Assembly: GCF_000731095.1 (NCBI RefSeq)
Contig: NZ_JMTZ01000022.1
Coordinates: forward strand, 44,489 to 108,488
DNA from: Lysobacter antibioticus
Lineage (GTDB): Bacteria > Pseudomonadota > Gammaproteobacteria > Xanthomonadales > Xanthomonadaceae
Reading direction: 5' to 3'
DNA: 64,000 bases
Shown: one piece after another, positions 26,183 through 35,480 of the stretch
How positions within the stretch are numbered: the first letter of the stretch is position 1
Layout: each line of letters begins with the position of its first letter
Notes under the pieces: generated by a model
The model's input: only the letters and a program-made list of their open reading frames with translations
Told to the model about the DNA's origin: nothing
Database searches by the model: none
Program-made: the position numbers and the translations under genes

Positions 26183-26905
26183 CTACTCGGCGGACGTCGC
26201 CGGCGGCCACACATAACAACCGCCGCCCGACGAGCGCATTGCCTGCGCAAATATCTCCGGCGGGAAGTGCCCCCGCTCGCACAAGGCACCAGAGAATTCC
26301 GCGCCGCCCTCGCCTTCGGTCAGTACGACGAAAGGATCGGTAGCGACGCTGGTGAAGAGGTAGAAGACGTCGCTGCTGCCGAAGCCCCCGTCTTCGAAGA
26401 TGACGCGTTCGATCGTTGCCCACGGGAAGCCGGTATCGACCGGCGACGAACGCGGCGGATTTGCGCGGATCCGCACATCGACGTCGTCGAATTCCACCGC
26501 GAACCAATCCTTTATCTCCGGCGCAGGACCGCGAATGCCCTGGATGAAGAGGGCGATGCCGCCGGCTATGAAACAGGCCAGCAACACCGCCGTCAGCGAC
26601 TTCGAACCGAGCTCTTGGCCGTCCCGCAGCGACCACAGCAACGCCGCCAGGGCGATGACGCCGCCGATCACGCAGACCACGGCCGTAGCGAACTGCGGCA
26701 ACTGCAACATCACTCTGCGCAACGACCACGCCTTCATGTCGGTGGCTTTCACCAACTCGCCATGAAAATCGTTCCCATAAAGGCACACGGCCACCAGTCC
26801 CAACGGCAATCCGATCATCCAATAGCCGTTGCCCGTCGCGCCGGTCAGCAGCAGCGATAAAGGCACGACAGCCAATGCCGCACCGAACTTGTAGCCGGTC
26901 TTCAT
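26183..26905 (-). CDS. Membrane protein of unknown function
   Basis: A 240-residue protein with about four membrane helices (GAALAVVPLSLLLTG, WMIGLPLGLVAVCLY, TAVVCVIGGVIALAALLW, LTAVLLACFIAGGIALFI). A C-terminal soluble domain (WFAVEFDDVDVRIRA, FPWATIERVIFEDGGFGSSDVFYLF) reads like a PH-like or DUF fold, with a terminal CYVWPPATSAE. I chose ATG 26905 (GGGGGA just upstream, start MKTGYKF); ATG 26917 is possible. No homologue recognised. Confidence 0.7.
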   Translation of the reverse strand: MKTGYKFGAALAVVPLSLLLTGATGNGYWMIGLPLGLVAVCLYGNDFHGELVKATDMKAWSLRRVMLQLPQFATAVVCVIGGVIALAALLWSLRDGQELGSKSLTAVLLACFIAGGIALFIQGIRGPAPEIKDWFAVEFDDVDVRIRANPPRSSPVDTGFPWATIERVIFEDGGFGSSDVFYLFTSVATDPFVVLTEGEGGAEFSGALCERGHFPPEIFAQAMRSSGGGCYVWPPATSAE

Positions 26906-27112
26906 CCATTCCCCCATCGATGTCGCCGTCGCCCTTGCGCAGCAGCCATGACAGCGATGCGATCGACCGGGCACGCCAGCAAGCCGACTGCTGGCATGGA
27001 TACTCGACGGGCGTCGGCCGCCGGTCAAGCCGTTCGCCCCGAGATCGAAATCGACCGGCACGCCCGTGCCAGATGCCGACCGATTACCCGGGGTCTGTCG
27101 GCACCTTCCGGA

Positions 27113-28240
27113 TCAGCCGGCCGGCTTCGCCTCGCTCTTCGTTTGCGAAGGCCGATAAAACTCCGCGATCTGCGGGATGAAGCCTTCCGGGTTGGCGCCG
27201 ACCAGGTTCGTCAACACCACGATGGCCAGTCGCCGGTCCGGATAGACCACGAAGGCGGCACGCGCACCGCCGATACCGGCCAACTGGCGGTCGGGCGACT
27301 TCGCCAGGACCGGCCAGCCGGCCGCCCAGGCGCCGTCGGCGCCGCTGTTCAATGGTTCCGGCGTCCACATGCCTTGGAGCTGGGCGCGATCGATCAGGCG
27401 CCCGTTCGACAGCGCGATGATCCAGCCCGCCACTTCATCGGCCGTGGTCTGGATGCCGCCGCCGGCCCAAAGGCCCTGCGGCATGTCGTAGAACCAGTGC
27501 GACAGACGCGGCTCGGCGTTCTCCGCATCGGTCTTGCGCGGGAAATAGCTGTACATGGTGGCGGCATTGGCGACCAGGTCGTAGCTGTCGCCGAAGGTCG
27601 ACAGGCGCATGTCCGCGGCAGCGAACTGGCGCTCGGCGATGTAGCGCTCGTACGGCATTTTCGCCTGCCTGGCGATGATGCGCGCCAACAGACCATAATT
27701 GGTCTGGTTGTAGAGGAAGCGTTCGCCGGTGGTAGCGGCCATGGGCAGTTCCCTCACCGCCTTCCATGCTGCCGCCTCGGAGGAGCCTGCGACCAGACCG
27801 TTCTGGTCGACGATGTCCGGCAGCCCCGAGGTGTGGGCCAGGAGCTGGCGCACGCGGATGTTGCGCCACGCCACGGGCACGTCGTCGAGGTAACGCGACA
27901 GCGGTGCCGCGAGGTCGACCTGCCCTGCTTGCGCCAGTTGCATCATCGCCACGCCGGTGAACGACTTGGTGGCCGAGTTGATCGGAAACAGGGTCGTACG
28001 GGTCGCGGGCACGCGGTTCTCGACGTTGGCCAAACCATAACTCTCGGACAAGACCACCCGGCCGTCCTCGACCACCGCGATCTGCAAGCCCGGTATGCGC
28101 TTGTCCTTCATGGTCTGCCGAATCCATTGCCGGGTACGCTCGTTCGCTTGCTCCGAGGCGCTCGCGGCGGCGGCAAGGCCAGGAAGCGACAGCAGGGCAA
28201 CGGCGAGGATCGTGGTGTAGCGCTTCTTTGCAGACAGCAT
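27113..28240 (-). CDS. Exported serine hydrolase of the class C beta-lactamase/esterase family
   Basis: A 375-residue periplasmic serine hydrolase with a signal peptide cleaved near AAASA. The SxxK motif is SATK (Ser89, Lys92). The usual YSN box is altered to YNQ (Tyr177) in FLYNQTNYGLL, and the third box reads GIGGARAAF in place of a Lys/His-Thr-Gly. Such variants are common in family VIII esterases and D-aminopeptidase-like proteins, so true beta-lactamase activity is unlikely. Divergent from the isochorismatase-like gene; the 277-bp gap between them holds nothing I recognise. Confidence 0.85.
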   Translation of the reverse strand: MLSAKKRYTTILAVALLSLPGLAAAASASEQANERTRQWIRQTMKDKRIPGLQIAVVEDGRVVLSESYGLANVENRVPATRTTLFPINSATKSFTGVAMMQLAQAGQVDLAAPLSRYLDDVPVAWRNIRVRQLLAHTSGLPDIVDQNGLVAGSSEAAAWKAVRELPMAATTGERFLYNQTNYGLLARIIARQAKMPYERYIAERQFAAADMRLSTFGDSYDLVANAATMYSYFPRKTDAENAEPRLSHWFYDMPQGLWAGGGIQTTADEVAGWIIALSNGRLIDRAQLQGMWTPEPLNSGADGAWAAGWPVLAKSPDRQLAGIGGARAAFVVYPDRRLAIVVLTNLVGANPEGFIPQIAEFYRPSQTKSEAKPAG

Positions 28241-28517
28241 GGAGGTTCCTGAGGCGAAGTCGCCGATGAAGTGATGGCTAACGGTGTGTCCTGCGGTGTC
28301 GCATCCAGCGGTGTCAGTCCAGAGGGCGTGGGATGCATCGCGCGGCCGCAAGGTTTAAGCCCGCAGCGAAAACCGGAATGGCGGCGCACGGCCGGCAGGA
28401 ACCCGCCGAGCGCACCTGGATCTGTGCGCAAACCGCACAGTTGCTGTTCGCACAGACGCCTGGGCATTCGCCCGCAGATCTTCATCATGGCGCCTCCACC
28501 ACAACGAGGCTCCCCGG

Positions 28518-29222
28518 ATGCGAATTTCCTCTCTGATCGGATTTGCGACGCTCGGCATCGCCGGGCTCGGCGGTATCGACGCACAGGCGTCGAAACCCCA
28601 ACCCCACCCGACCATCCGCGCCATGGCCGGGGCAGCGCCGGTGTCGGAACTGCAGGCCGGCAAGACCGCCCTGCTCGTCATCGATTTCCAGAACGAGTAC
28701 TTCCCCGGCGGACGCATGCCGATCGCCGACGCCGATTCGGCGCTGCGCCAGACCCGTCGCCTGATCGATCTCGCCGATCGCCACCGCATCCGCGTGATCC
28801 ATGTGCAGCACGTGCTGTCGGCGGGTGCGCCCCTGTTCGCCGAAGGCGGCAACACGGTGAAGTTCGTCGATGCGATGCAGCCGCGCCAGGGCGAGCTGGT
28901 GGTGCAGAAGGATGCGGTCAGCGTGTTCGCGGGCGCTTCCGCCGCCACGATCGAGAAGGCCTTGAAAGAGGCCGGCGCCGATACTTTGATCATCGCCGGC
29001 CTGCAGACCCACGCCTGCGTCGCCGGCGCCGCCCGCGACGCCGCCGCGCGTGGCTACCAGGTCATCGTCTCCTCCGACGCCACCGCCACCCGCGACCTCG
29101 ACCTGCGCGACGGCAGCAGGGTCGGCGCCGCCCAGTTGCACGCATCGGCCCTGGCCGAGATCGAGGACACCTTCGGCGACGTGCTGAGCACCGATCAGAT
29201 TCTCTCGTTACCGGTCCGCTGA
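28518..29222 (+). CDS. Exported cysteine hydrolase (isochorismatase-like)
   Basis: A 234-residue protein of the isochorismatase/nicotinamidase superfamily with an N-terminal export signal, which is unusual since most members are cytosolic. The triad is visible: Asp56 in LLVIDFQNEYFP, Lys in VVQKDAVSVF, and Cys in LQTHACVAGAA. The chain carries both the metal/acid region and the cis-peptide loop of the family. A LysR gene starts 37 bp downstream on the same strand and may regulate it. Substrate unknown. Confidence 0.87.
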   Translation: MRISSLIGFATLGIAGLGGIDAQASKPQPHPTIRAMAGAAPVSELQAGKTALLVIDFQNEYFPGGRMPIADADSALRQTRRLIDLADRHRIRVIHVQHVLSAGAPLFAEGGNTVKFVDAMQPRQGELVVQKDAVSVFAGASAATIEKALKEAGADTLIIAGLQTHACVAGAARDAAARGYQVIVSSDATATRDLDLRDGSRVGAAQLHASALAEIEDTFGDVLSTDQILSLPVR

Positions 29223-29259
29223 TACCCTTCGCCGGAGTGCTGACGACCGGAGTCGAGTG

Positions 29260-30150
29260 ATGGATCAATTGTCGGCCATGCGCGCCTACCGAAGCATCAT
29301 CGAATCCGGCAGTTTCACCAAGGCGGCCGAGCGCCTGGGCACCACCCACACCTCGGTCTCGCGCCAGCTGGGCCAGTTGGAAACCCAGCTCGGCGTGCGC
29401 CTGTTGAACCGCAACAGCCGCAACCTGACCGCCACCGAGGCCGGTGCGCAGTACTACCGCGACTGCGTCGACATCCTCGACCGGATCGACGCAGCCCGGC
29501 AGCGATTGAACACCGACCCCGAGCTGCCGTCCGGCGTGCTGCGGCTCAGCCTTCCGCATGCCATCGGCGCACTCGAGCTGGCGCAGTGGCTGCCCGGCTT
29601 CATGCAGCGCCATCCCAAGATCGACCTCGACCTGTCCTGCGACGACCGCATGGTCGACCTGGTCAAGGGCGGCTTCGACATGGCCATCCGCATCTCCGGA
29701 CCGCTGGCCGACAGCAGCCTGGGCTCACGCGAACTCGCGGTGTCCGAACGGGTGCTCGTGGCCGCGCCGCAGTACGTGGCGCATCGCGACCTGCCGCGCA
29801 CGATCGATGACCTGCAGAGCCATCCCTTGCTGGCCTATGCCGCCGATGGCCCGGCTCTGCAATTGTCCTCGGACAGCGGCGAGGAAGCCGAGCTCAAGTT
29901 CGGCAGCCGGCTGCGCCTGGACTCGATCCTCGCCCTGCATGCGGCCGTCATGGCCGGCCAGGGCATCGCCGCGTTCACCTTCCTCACCGTCCGCGACGAC
30001 CTCGCCGCCGGCCGCCTGCTGCGCGTATTGCCGCAACATCACGCCGGCCAACGCCACTACTTCGCGCTCTACCCTCATGCGCGCCAATTGACGCCGAAAG
30101 TCCGCGCGTTCACCGAATACATGCGGGCGCATTACGCGATGGCCCGGTAG
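29260..30150 (+). CDS. LysR-family transcriptional regulator
   Basis: A 296-residue LysR regulator: winged HTH at residues 1-60 (SFTKAAERLGTTHTSVSRQLGQLE) and an effector-binding periplasmic-binding-protein-like domain at 90-290. The ATG at 29260 overlaps an in-frame GTG at 29257; I use the ATG. The close downstream position to the isochorismatase-like hydrolase suggests a shared operon, whereas classical LysR genes are divergent. Ligand unknown. Confidence 0.9.
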   Translation: MDQLSAMRAYRSIIESGSFTKAAERLGTTHTSVSRQLGQLETQLGVRLLNRNSRNLTATEAGAQYYRDCVDILDRIDAARQRLNTDPELPSGVLRLSLPHAIGALELAQWLPGFMQRHPKIDLDLSCDDRMVDLVKGGFDMAIRISGPLADSSLGSRELAVSERVLVAAPQYVAHRDLPRTIDDLQSHPLLAYAADGPALQLSSDSGEEAELKFGSRLRLDSILALHAAVMAGQGIAAFTFLTVRDDLAAGRLLRVLPQHHAGQRHYFALYPHARQLTPKVRAFTEYMRAHYAMAR

Positions 30151-30300
30151 GGTTTTACCGGAAAGTCGGCTTGATCTCGTTCTTCCCGGCAGGGTCGTAC
30201 GCGAAGCAATCGACGCAGGGAGACGGCCTGCTGTGCCTGCGTTCTTAACATCGCTGGCGTAAGCTTCCGAGTGCGCCCTCTACCCGTTTCGGAGACCGTT

Positions 30301-30588
30301 ATGGACAGGCAGCACGACCCGATCACCCGAGCCGAATTCGAAGCGCGCATCACCGCGCTCGAAGGCCAATGCGAGGTGTACCTGCGCTACATCAAGGCAT
30401 TGTTGACCGCCCTCCCGGCAGAGCAGTACGAGCTCGACGTCATTGCAACCACGGTAAGGGAAATCAACCTGTCCGCGGAAGAACAGCCAGAACCGCTTCG
30501 AACTGCCATACAGGCCGCGAACCAACGAGTGAACGCGTTAGAACTGCCCCGGCGCCGCTCCGGCATCGCAGGCGGCATAGCGCGTTAG
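30301..30588 (+). CDS. Small hypothetical protein, helical
   Basis: A 95-residue, charged and mostly helical protein with a heptad-like N-terminal half (EFEARITALEGQCEVYLRYI) that may form a coiled coil. ATG 30301 was preferred to ATG 30271. No signal or membrane segment. I do not recognise a family; codon use is like that of its neighbours. Confidence 0.55.
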   Translation: MDRQHDPITRAEFEARITALEGQCEVYLRYIKALLTALPAEQYELDVIATTVREINLSAEEQPEPLRTAIQAANQRVNALELPRRRSGIAGGIAR

Positions 30589-30673
30589 TCTCGTCACCGG
30601 CCCTGCCCGCCTTAGTGAAAAAACGCCGCCGGGTTCATCCGAACCCGACGCGCGATGCGGGGCTCAAGCCCCC

Positions 30674-31621
30674 TCATTCTTCGCCGGAAATCTTGGCCGG
30701 CAAGCGCATGCCCGGCGTCCAGCCGCTCTGCGCCAGCAACGCCTTCGGGTCGTCGAATTCGATGATGTTCTTGAGCGCGGCCTTGCGATCCTTCGATCCC
30801 AGGTAATAAGCCTTGGCGATCCGGTACCCCACCCAATACCCCAAGTCGTAGGGCTCGTCCGGACTGCGGTAGTTGGCGAACCAGGCGGACAAGTCGGTGC
30901 CGTCCATAATGCGTACGAAGGCGGACTCGATCTCGGCTTCCTTGCCGCGGGTCCACTCGGCGTGGCGCCCGTTGCCGACGTTGCCCGAGATCAGTTCGGC
31001 GACGAACTCGGCCCCGCCCTCGATCAGCGCGAAGCGCAGGGCGGTGGCATTCGGGTCGCCCGGCTCGAACTCGGTCGGCCCCGTCTGCTGGATGTGGGCG
31101 TACTCATGGGCGATGACGTGGACGAAGCGGTCTTCGGCGTCCGGGTTCATGAAATCGGCCGAGCACAAGGCTTCCAGACCGATGGTGAGGCCACCGTTAT
31201 CCGCTATCCCCACTGGCCGTCCGCGGCCGACCACGACCGCCACCGGCGGGAATCGCGCCTCGGGATACAAGGTCGCAAGCTTGCCCAGCGCCGTTGCGAC
31301 CCGCTGCTTCACCTCCGGCAACTTGACCAGACAGTCCTTCGCCTTCGCGTACACGGCCGGGTCCTTCGCCAGCCGGTCAGCGATGCTCTGCGCCGTCACC
31401 CGCCTGAGCCTGGCGAACTCGCTCAAGCTTCGTGTGCCCTTGGCGAGATAGTCCTTGTCGATCTGCTCCACCGTCGGCTGGCCGCCGGTGGCGTCGTACA
31501 ACGCATAGAAGCGCGTGACGTCTTCCGTCAGGATTTCGGGCTCCGGCCTGGGCGCCGCGTGCACGAAGGCGGACGCTGCGAGCACGGAGAGGAAAACAGC
31601 GGAGCGCGGTAACTTGGGCAC
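30674..31621 (-). CDS. Exported DUF2268-like zinc protease homologue
   Basis: A 315-residue exported protein starting at a GTG (31621) with AGGA 8 nt upstream, and with a signal peptide ending near VHAA. HVIAHEYAHIQQ gives an HExxH zinc site (His172, Glu173, His176), and EGGAEFVAEL supplies a likely third ligand (Glu201 or Glu205). The downstream YWVGYRIAKAYY segment is shared with DUF2268 predicted Zn-proteases. Substrate unknown. It lies in a run of exported minus-strand genes (31803 and 32383 follow the same pattern). Confidence 0.75.
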   Translation of the reverse strand: MPKLPRSAVFLSVLAASAFVHAAPRPEPEILTEDVTRFYALYDATGGQPTVEQIDKDYLAKGTRSLSEFARLRRVTAQSIADRLAKDPAVYAKAKDCLVKLPEVKQRVATALGKLATLYPEARFPPVAVVVGRGRPVGIADNGGLTIGLEALCSADFMNPDAEDRFVHVIAHEYAHIQQTGPTEFEPGDPNATALRFALIEGGAEFVAELISGNVGNGRHAEWTRGKEAEIESAFVRIMDGTDLSAWFANYRSPDEPYDLGYWVGYRIAKAYYLGSKDRKAALKNIIEFDDPKALLAQSGWTPGMRLPAKISGEE

Positions 31622-31802
31622 GATTTCGATCCTGGAGGCTTGCGCAGCCGGACATCGGCTGCCGAATGGACGAACCGACGCGCCCGAAGCTTTGCCGGGC
31701 GCGTCGATGCGTACATCACCTCATACCCAGGCGCCGGCCAAAAGTGACGACAGTCACCCCGCCTTTCGCACCACGATGGCTTGAATCCATCTGCTCGACG
31801 AA

Positions 31803-32309
31803 CTAGCGGATGTCCTCCCAAACCGGCACGGAACAGGCGTCCGGCCCAGGCTCGGCCTGCGGCGGCCGCTGCGCCACCATCCAACCCCGGAACACGCCTG
31901 CCACCTCGACGCGCTTGGCGACGATGCACTCGCCCTCGGGCTTTGCCGGATGCGCCTCGGCTGCGAGGAAGAGCGGCCCGGAAGCATCGAACGGCGAGTG
32001 CAGCCGCTCTATGCTTCGAGTCTTGACGTTGTAGTAGCAACTCTGGCGCTTGCCGCTGATATCGACGGTCGTCATTCCGACCCCGTCCAAATGCGCGTGC
32101 CATATGCTCTCGATCATCGGCACGAATTTTTCCGATGCGTGCGCATCCAGACAGGCCTTGACCGCGGCGGCTCCGGCCTTTCCTCCAAGCATTTCCTCGA
32201 TCCTGCCGACACGCTCATCGGTCTTGGCCGCGGGCAGCTCGGCCGAGTTCGCGGCGAGCGCCGACACAGCGATAGCCACCGCCGCCGCGGATTTTTTCAG
32301 GTCATGCAT
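31803..32309 (-). CDS. Exported hypothetical protein
   Basis: A 168-residue protein with a signal peptide (KKSAAAVAIAVSALAANSA) and a mature part with three cysteines that could pair (KACLDAH, RQSCYYN, EGECIVAK, PDACSVPVW). No family recognised. It may share an operon with the TonB-like gene upstream. Confidence 0.62.
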   Translation of the reverse strand: MHDLKKSAAAVAIAVSALAANSAELPAAKTDERVGRIEEMLGGKAGAAAVKACLDAHASEKFVPMIESIWHAHLDGVGMTTVDISGKRQSCYYNVKTRSIERLHSPFDASGPLFLAAEAHPAKPEGECIVAKRVEVAGVFRGWMVAQRPPQAEPGPDACSVPVWEDIR

Positions 32310-32382
32310 TCGGTGTTCCCGTCCCGCTCAATGGAAAAACAATGCGCCCAAGATAGCTCCGTAGCCTGAGCACGGCACGCGA

Positions 32383-33225
32383 TCACTCTTGCGCCAGCTT
32401 CGTCAACAACCGGCGGCCCTGCCCGAGCAACTGCGGCTCGTTGTTGGCGAACGCATCCACGCCGAGCCCGGCCGTGTCGTCGTCCTTGTGCCAAGGGGCT
32501 TGCTGATGGGGACCTGGGACATAGACCTCCCACTGCCCGTATTTAACGGACTTCTGGCCCAGTTGGACATATTCGACGGGAACGCGAGCCGTCCACGGAC
32601 CGGCTTCTGCATCGTTCTTCGGCAGCTCGAACTTCCAGCGCTTGGCCGCGCTTACCGCCGAACGCGCGAACTCCTTGCGAAGCCTCTGCATTTCCTTTTC
32701 TTCGGCAACCACGCTCAAGTTGACCTGCTCGGCGAACACCTCTTGCGCATCACCCGCCTCGCCGACCCGCACCAGCACGTACACCGTACCCGCGGCATTC
32801 GTGCCTTCCAACGCGCTCGGATAGCTCGGCGGAGGAAGCGATCGCGCCTTCAAGACAGTGCCCGGGTCGGGATCGGCGAAATTCGCGCTCCGCATCGTCA
32901 ACTGATAATTACCGTCGGCCTGTTTGCGGCCGACGACACGAACCGACATATTCAACGCCTCGACTGCCTCCTTGCCGGCTGCGGCCGGCTCGAACCGCCA
33001 ATGCGGCACGGTGTGCTGGACCAGTTCAACGACGCCTTTCGGCAGCCCGCTCGGCTTATCCACATCCAGGCCTTCGACACTGCCATCGGCCTTGATGCGG
33101 ACCTTGCCGGTGACGACCATGCTCATCTCCGAGCGCGCACGCACTTCGTCGACTGCCCTTTTCCCCGCGACCGTGGCGCCGCTCAAGGTAAACAGCGTCA
33201 CAGCTACAACGGCTGCAAATTTCAT
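32383..33225 (-). CDS. Exported TonB-like protein
   Basis: A 280-residue protein whose signal peptide or N-terminal anchor (MKFAAVVAVTLFTLSGATVAG) is followed by two TonB_C-like modules. The first (about 45-95) has VRIKADGSVEGLDVDKPSG and PHWRFEPAAAGKEAV. The second (about 140-215) has PPPSYPSALEGTNAAGTVYVLVRVGEAGDAQEV and AAKRWKFELP. The WRF/WKF boxes are typical. No long Pro-rich spacer is present, so it is an atypical TonB relative. ATG 33225 was chosen; the frame to 33342 has no further signal. Confidence 0.7.
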   Translation of the reverse strand: MKFAAVVAVTLFTLSGATVAGKRAVDEVRARSEMSMVVTGKVRIKADGSVEGLDVDKPSGLPKGVVELVQHTVPHWRFEPAAAGKEAVEALNMSVRVVGRKQADGNYQLTMRSANFADPDPGTVLKARSLPPPSYPSALEGTNAAGTVYVLVRVGEAGDAQEVFAEQVNLSVVAEEKEMQRLRKEFARSAVSAAKRWKFELPKNDAEAGPWTARVPVEYVQLGQKSVKYGQWEVYVPGPHQQAPWHKDDDTAGLGVDAFANNEPQLLGQGRRLLTKLAQE

Positions 33226-33484
33226 TCGATAGCTCCTGGGCCATTTCCAAATCGATGCCTGCGACGCAGCGCATCGACAGACCCGGCACGGCCGAGCCTG
33301 CCCGGAGGTTACGAATACAGCGGTGAATCGGCTGCAACACAATCACACTTGTGCGGAGGGCGCGAAATCGACTGCGGAATGTGCTCCGTGCGCAAAACAA
33401 CACAACACGATGTTTATCGGAGAATCCAGCCCCCCTTCATCGGCTGTAAAATGAACCATCGCCCCAGCAGGAACGAGACACTGC

Positions 33485-33844
33485 ATGGACCGCACTACGC
33501 CCCCTGTTCCGCAGCGCCTGCGCGACATGCTCAAGGACTATCCGGACCTGATAGAAGCACTCGCCAGCACGCTTAAAGCCGCGACGACCAATTCCCGTGG
33601 CAATCCGCCGTTCGAAATGGCGCTCTGGGCACTGGAGGACATGCTCAGCCGGTTTATCAGCGACGCCCGTGATGAGCTTGAGGCGGCCGAAGCCAGTGGC
33701 GATGCGCAGGCCATCCAGCGTGCCGGCGCGAAACTGAACCTGATGTTCCGCGCCCGCTCGCCCAGCATTGGCTTGGGCGATCTCGACGAGCTGAGGGCGC
33801 ATTTCGATAGCGCGCAGAAATCACCGAAAACCTCGGCAAGCTGA
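33485..33844 (+). CDS. Hypothetical cytoplasmic protein
   Basis: A 119-residue helical protein with no signal or membrane segment (LIEALASTLKAATT, ALEDMLSRFISDARDELEAAE). No family recognised. It opens the accessory stretch that runs to the tRNA-Ser gene, so it may belong to an acquired block. Confidence 0.5.
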   Translation: MDRTTPPVPQRLRDMLKDYPDLIEALASTLKAATTNSRGNPPFEMALWALEDMLSRFISDARDELEAAEASGDAQAIQRAGAKLNLMFRARSPSIGLGDLDELRAHFDSAQKSPKTSAS

Positions 33845-33912
33845 CTTACCCAGTCCCCTGCATCAATGGGCCCGCTCCAATCCAGTGCTTGCCACGGACC
33901 CGAGGTAGAGCC

Positions 33913-34353
33913 ATGACCAAGACGACAATCGAGCAGGACTGGCTGGAGTGCCTCGATTTATGCGCTGCTTCCGGCCGCATGGAGGAGTACCTCCGTAATC
34001 TTCGCCTGCCCAAATACGCTCCGTCGGAAGCGATCCAGGCCGGAAGAAAATTCGCGAGCACGCATAGAGACGGTTATAGCGTCCTCATCGAACGTCTTGC
34101 CCAAGGCAACGATCACGAAAAGCTCTGCGCATTCGAGTGTCTTGAATACATGTGCTGTGACTTCGATATCGGCTCAGTTCCGCAGGAACTCTTCGATATC
34201 TCCGAGCCGCTTCCCCCATCATCTTTGAGGAACTGGCAGGCGACGGCAATGCCGAGGGATTCTCAGGCGCCACTATCGGAGATTGGTTTCGTTATATGTT
34301 CCAGAAGCCCCTTCTTTGATGGCAGCATCGCTGATCAAGAGGAAGCAATCTGA
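33913..34353 (+). CDS. Hypothetical protein with an apparently out-of-frame middle
   Basis: A 146-residue ORF. Residues 1-98 look like an ordinary helical protein (WLECLDLCAASGRMEEYLRNL, CAFECLEYMCCDFDIG). Between about 34217 and 34310 the annotated frame gives an unlikely peptide, whereas the next frame reads IFEELAGDGNAEGF then GATIGDWFRYMFQKP, with good protein character. The original frame then resumes plausibly as FFDGSIADQEEAI. One base gained in a C5 run (34213-34217) and one lost in the C4 run near 34309-34312 would join these. So this is either a gene with compensating indels or one with sequence errors. Helical small proteins beside tRNA genes are often immunity or defence partners, but no function is shown here. 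Confidence 0.5.
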   Translation: MTKTTIEQDWLECLDLCAASGRMEEYLRNLRLPKYAPSEAIQAGRKFASTHRDGYSVLIERLAQGNDHEKLCAFECLEYMCCDFDIGSVPQELFDISEPLPPSSLRNWQATAMPRDSQAPLSEIGFVICSRSPFFDGSIADQEEAI

Positions 34354-34510
34354 TCTGCGCAGAAGTGAACTTGACCCCATTTGCACTGGTCGGATTACGG
34401 CCGTTGGTCTCGGCGACCGCTATAAGAAGACTCAAATCTACGATTCTGCCGACTGCTACACACTAGAAGACGAGTATCAGGGCTATGAAGAAGACAATAA
34501 CGAGCCTTAA
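34319..34510 (+). CDS. Small hypothetical protein or gene fragment
   Basis: A 63-residue ORF (MAASLIKRKQSDLRRSELD ... GYEEDNNEP) whose ATG overlaps the stop of the preceding gene in its alternative frame (TGATG). The second half is acidic. It may be a genuine small protein or the broken tail of a longer one. No family recognised. Confidence 0.35.
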   Translation: MAASLIKRKQSDLRRSELDPICTGRITAVGLGDRYKKTQIYDSADCYTLEDEYQGYEEDNNEP

Positions 34511-34601
34511 GCAAGCCCGCCCATCACAGCAAAGCGCGCCAGACTCATTTCACAGAAAGACCAGCCGCCCGTCCCTTAATACCATCGGCTTATTTTATTT
34601 G

Positions 34602-35480
34602 TTACCGCCACTCTCTGTAGGGAACACCCGTGTTTATCACATGATTTGCAAGGCGCTTACTAGAGAGGAACTGAGCCAGAACCGACATGGATAAATTCTG
34701 ATGCTCTGACGGCCCGAGACAAACCCTTTCAAAGATCGGGTTGACCTCCGGAAAAGCTAATTCAATAGAAGGAACCAACATAGATGCGCCCTCGCGGTAG
34801 AAAATTGCGCTATCTGTGTGCCTGCAAAAATAATCAGATATAAGTCGCCACTCTTGCTCTTCCGAGAATGCTGGATTCTTTATGATGCAAAGCGCCCGCA
34901 GGAAGTCTCGGCGATACTTTTCCAAGAAGTGAAAATATTTCTGCGAAGAATGATCGCAAGAAACATCAACCTCCCCCGTGGTCAAGTTTTTTCGAAACGT
35001 TTCGATGATCTTTTCGATGAGGCTCTGCGCCAACTCCTCGTGCTCATGTGCCTGGTAAATGCACTTAGCAAGAACGCAATTAGAACCATCTGCGAGTAGT
35101 TTGATGATCTCGGGAGAAAATCCCAAGCTCACACCCTTTCCATGAGGCGTGTAACTTCGCCACTGACTTAACAAGCTCTCTTGCTCTGAGAGCGAGAAGA
35201 CAAAAATATTGTAGTGATTCTGCTTGAAGCTTTCGATCCACAAGCGAAGCTGACGTAAGAATTCCACTTCAATGACATCACTAGACTGATCAATGAGCAA
35301 ACAAATCCGGCCCCTCAGAACCTCGCATGCGTGCAGCACTTCACGAGAGTCATTAAGGTAGTACACGTTACTAGCCCACACGCACTTCGTTCTAGCCATA
35401 CCTAGGAGAGAGCCGACACCCGTGTAGTGGAAGAGTACGCGCGGAGCTTGGTGATAGTAGAAATCATTAATCGATCGCAT
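34602..35480 (-). CDS. DUF2971 protein in AT-rich accessory DNA
   Basis: A 292-residue protein of the DUF2971 type: LFHYTGVGSLLGM near the N-terminus, WASNVYYLNDSREVLHA, then FVFSLSEQESLLSQWRSYTPHGKGVSLGFSPE, the arrangement characteristic of the family. Function is unknown; DUF2971 genes are often found in variable islands. Codons here are clearly more AT-rich than in neighbouring genes, suggesting acquisition. A TTG at 35498 is open upstream, but ATG 35480 has GGTGGGG before it. It lies at the 3' side of tRNA-Ser, the usual side for island insertion. Confidence 0.75.
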   Translation of the reverse strand: MRSINDFYYHQAPRVLFHYTGVGSLLGMARTKCVWASNVYYLNDSREVLHACEVLRGRICLLIDQSSDVIEVEFLRQLRLWIESFKQNHYNIFVFSLSEQESLLSQWRSYTPHGKGVSLGFSPEIIKLLADGSNCVLAKCIYQAHEHEELAQSLIEKIIETFRKNLTTGEVDVSCDHSSQKYFHFLEKYRRDFLRALCIIKNPAFSEEQEWRLISDYFCRHTDSAIFYREGASMLVPSIELAFPEVNPIFERVCLGPSEHQNLSMSVLAQFLSSKRLANHVINTGVPYREWR

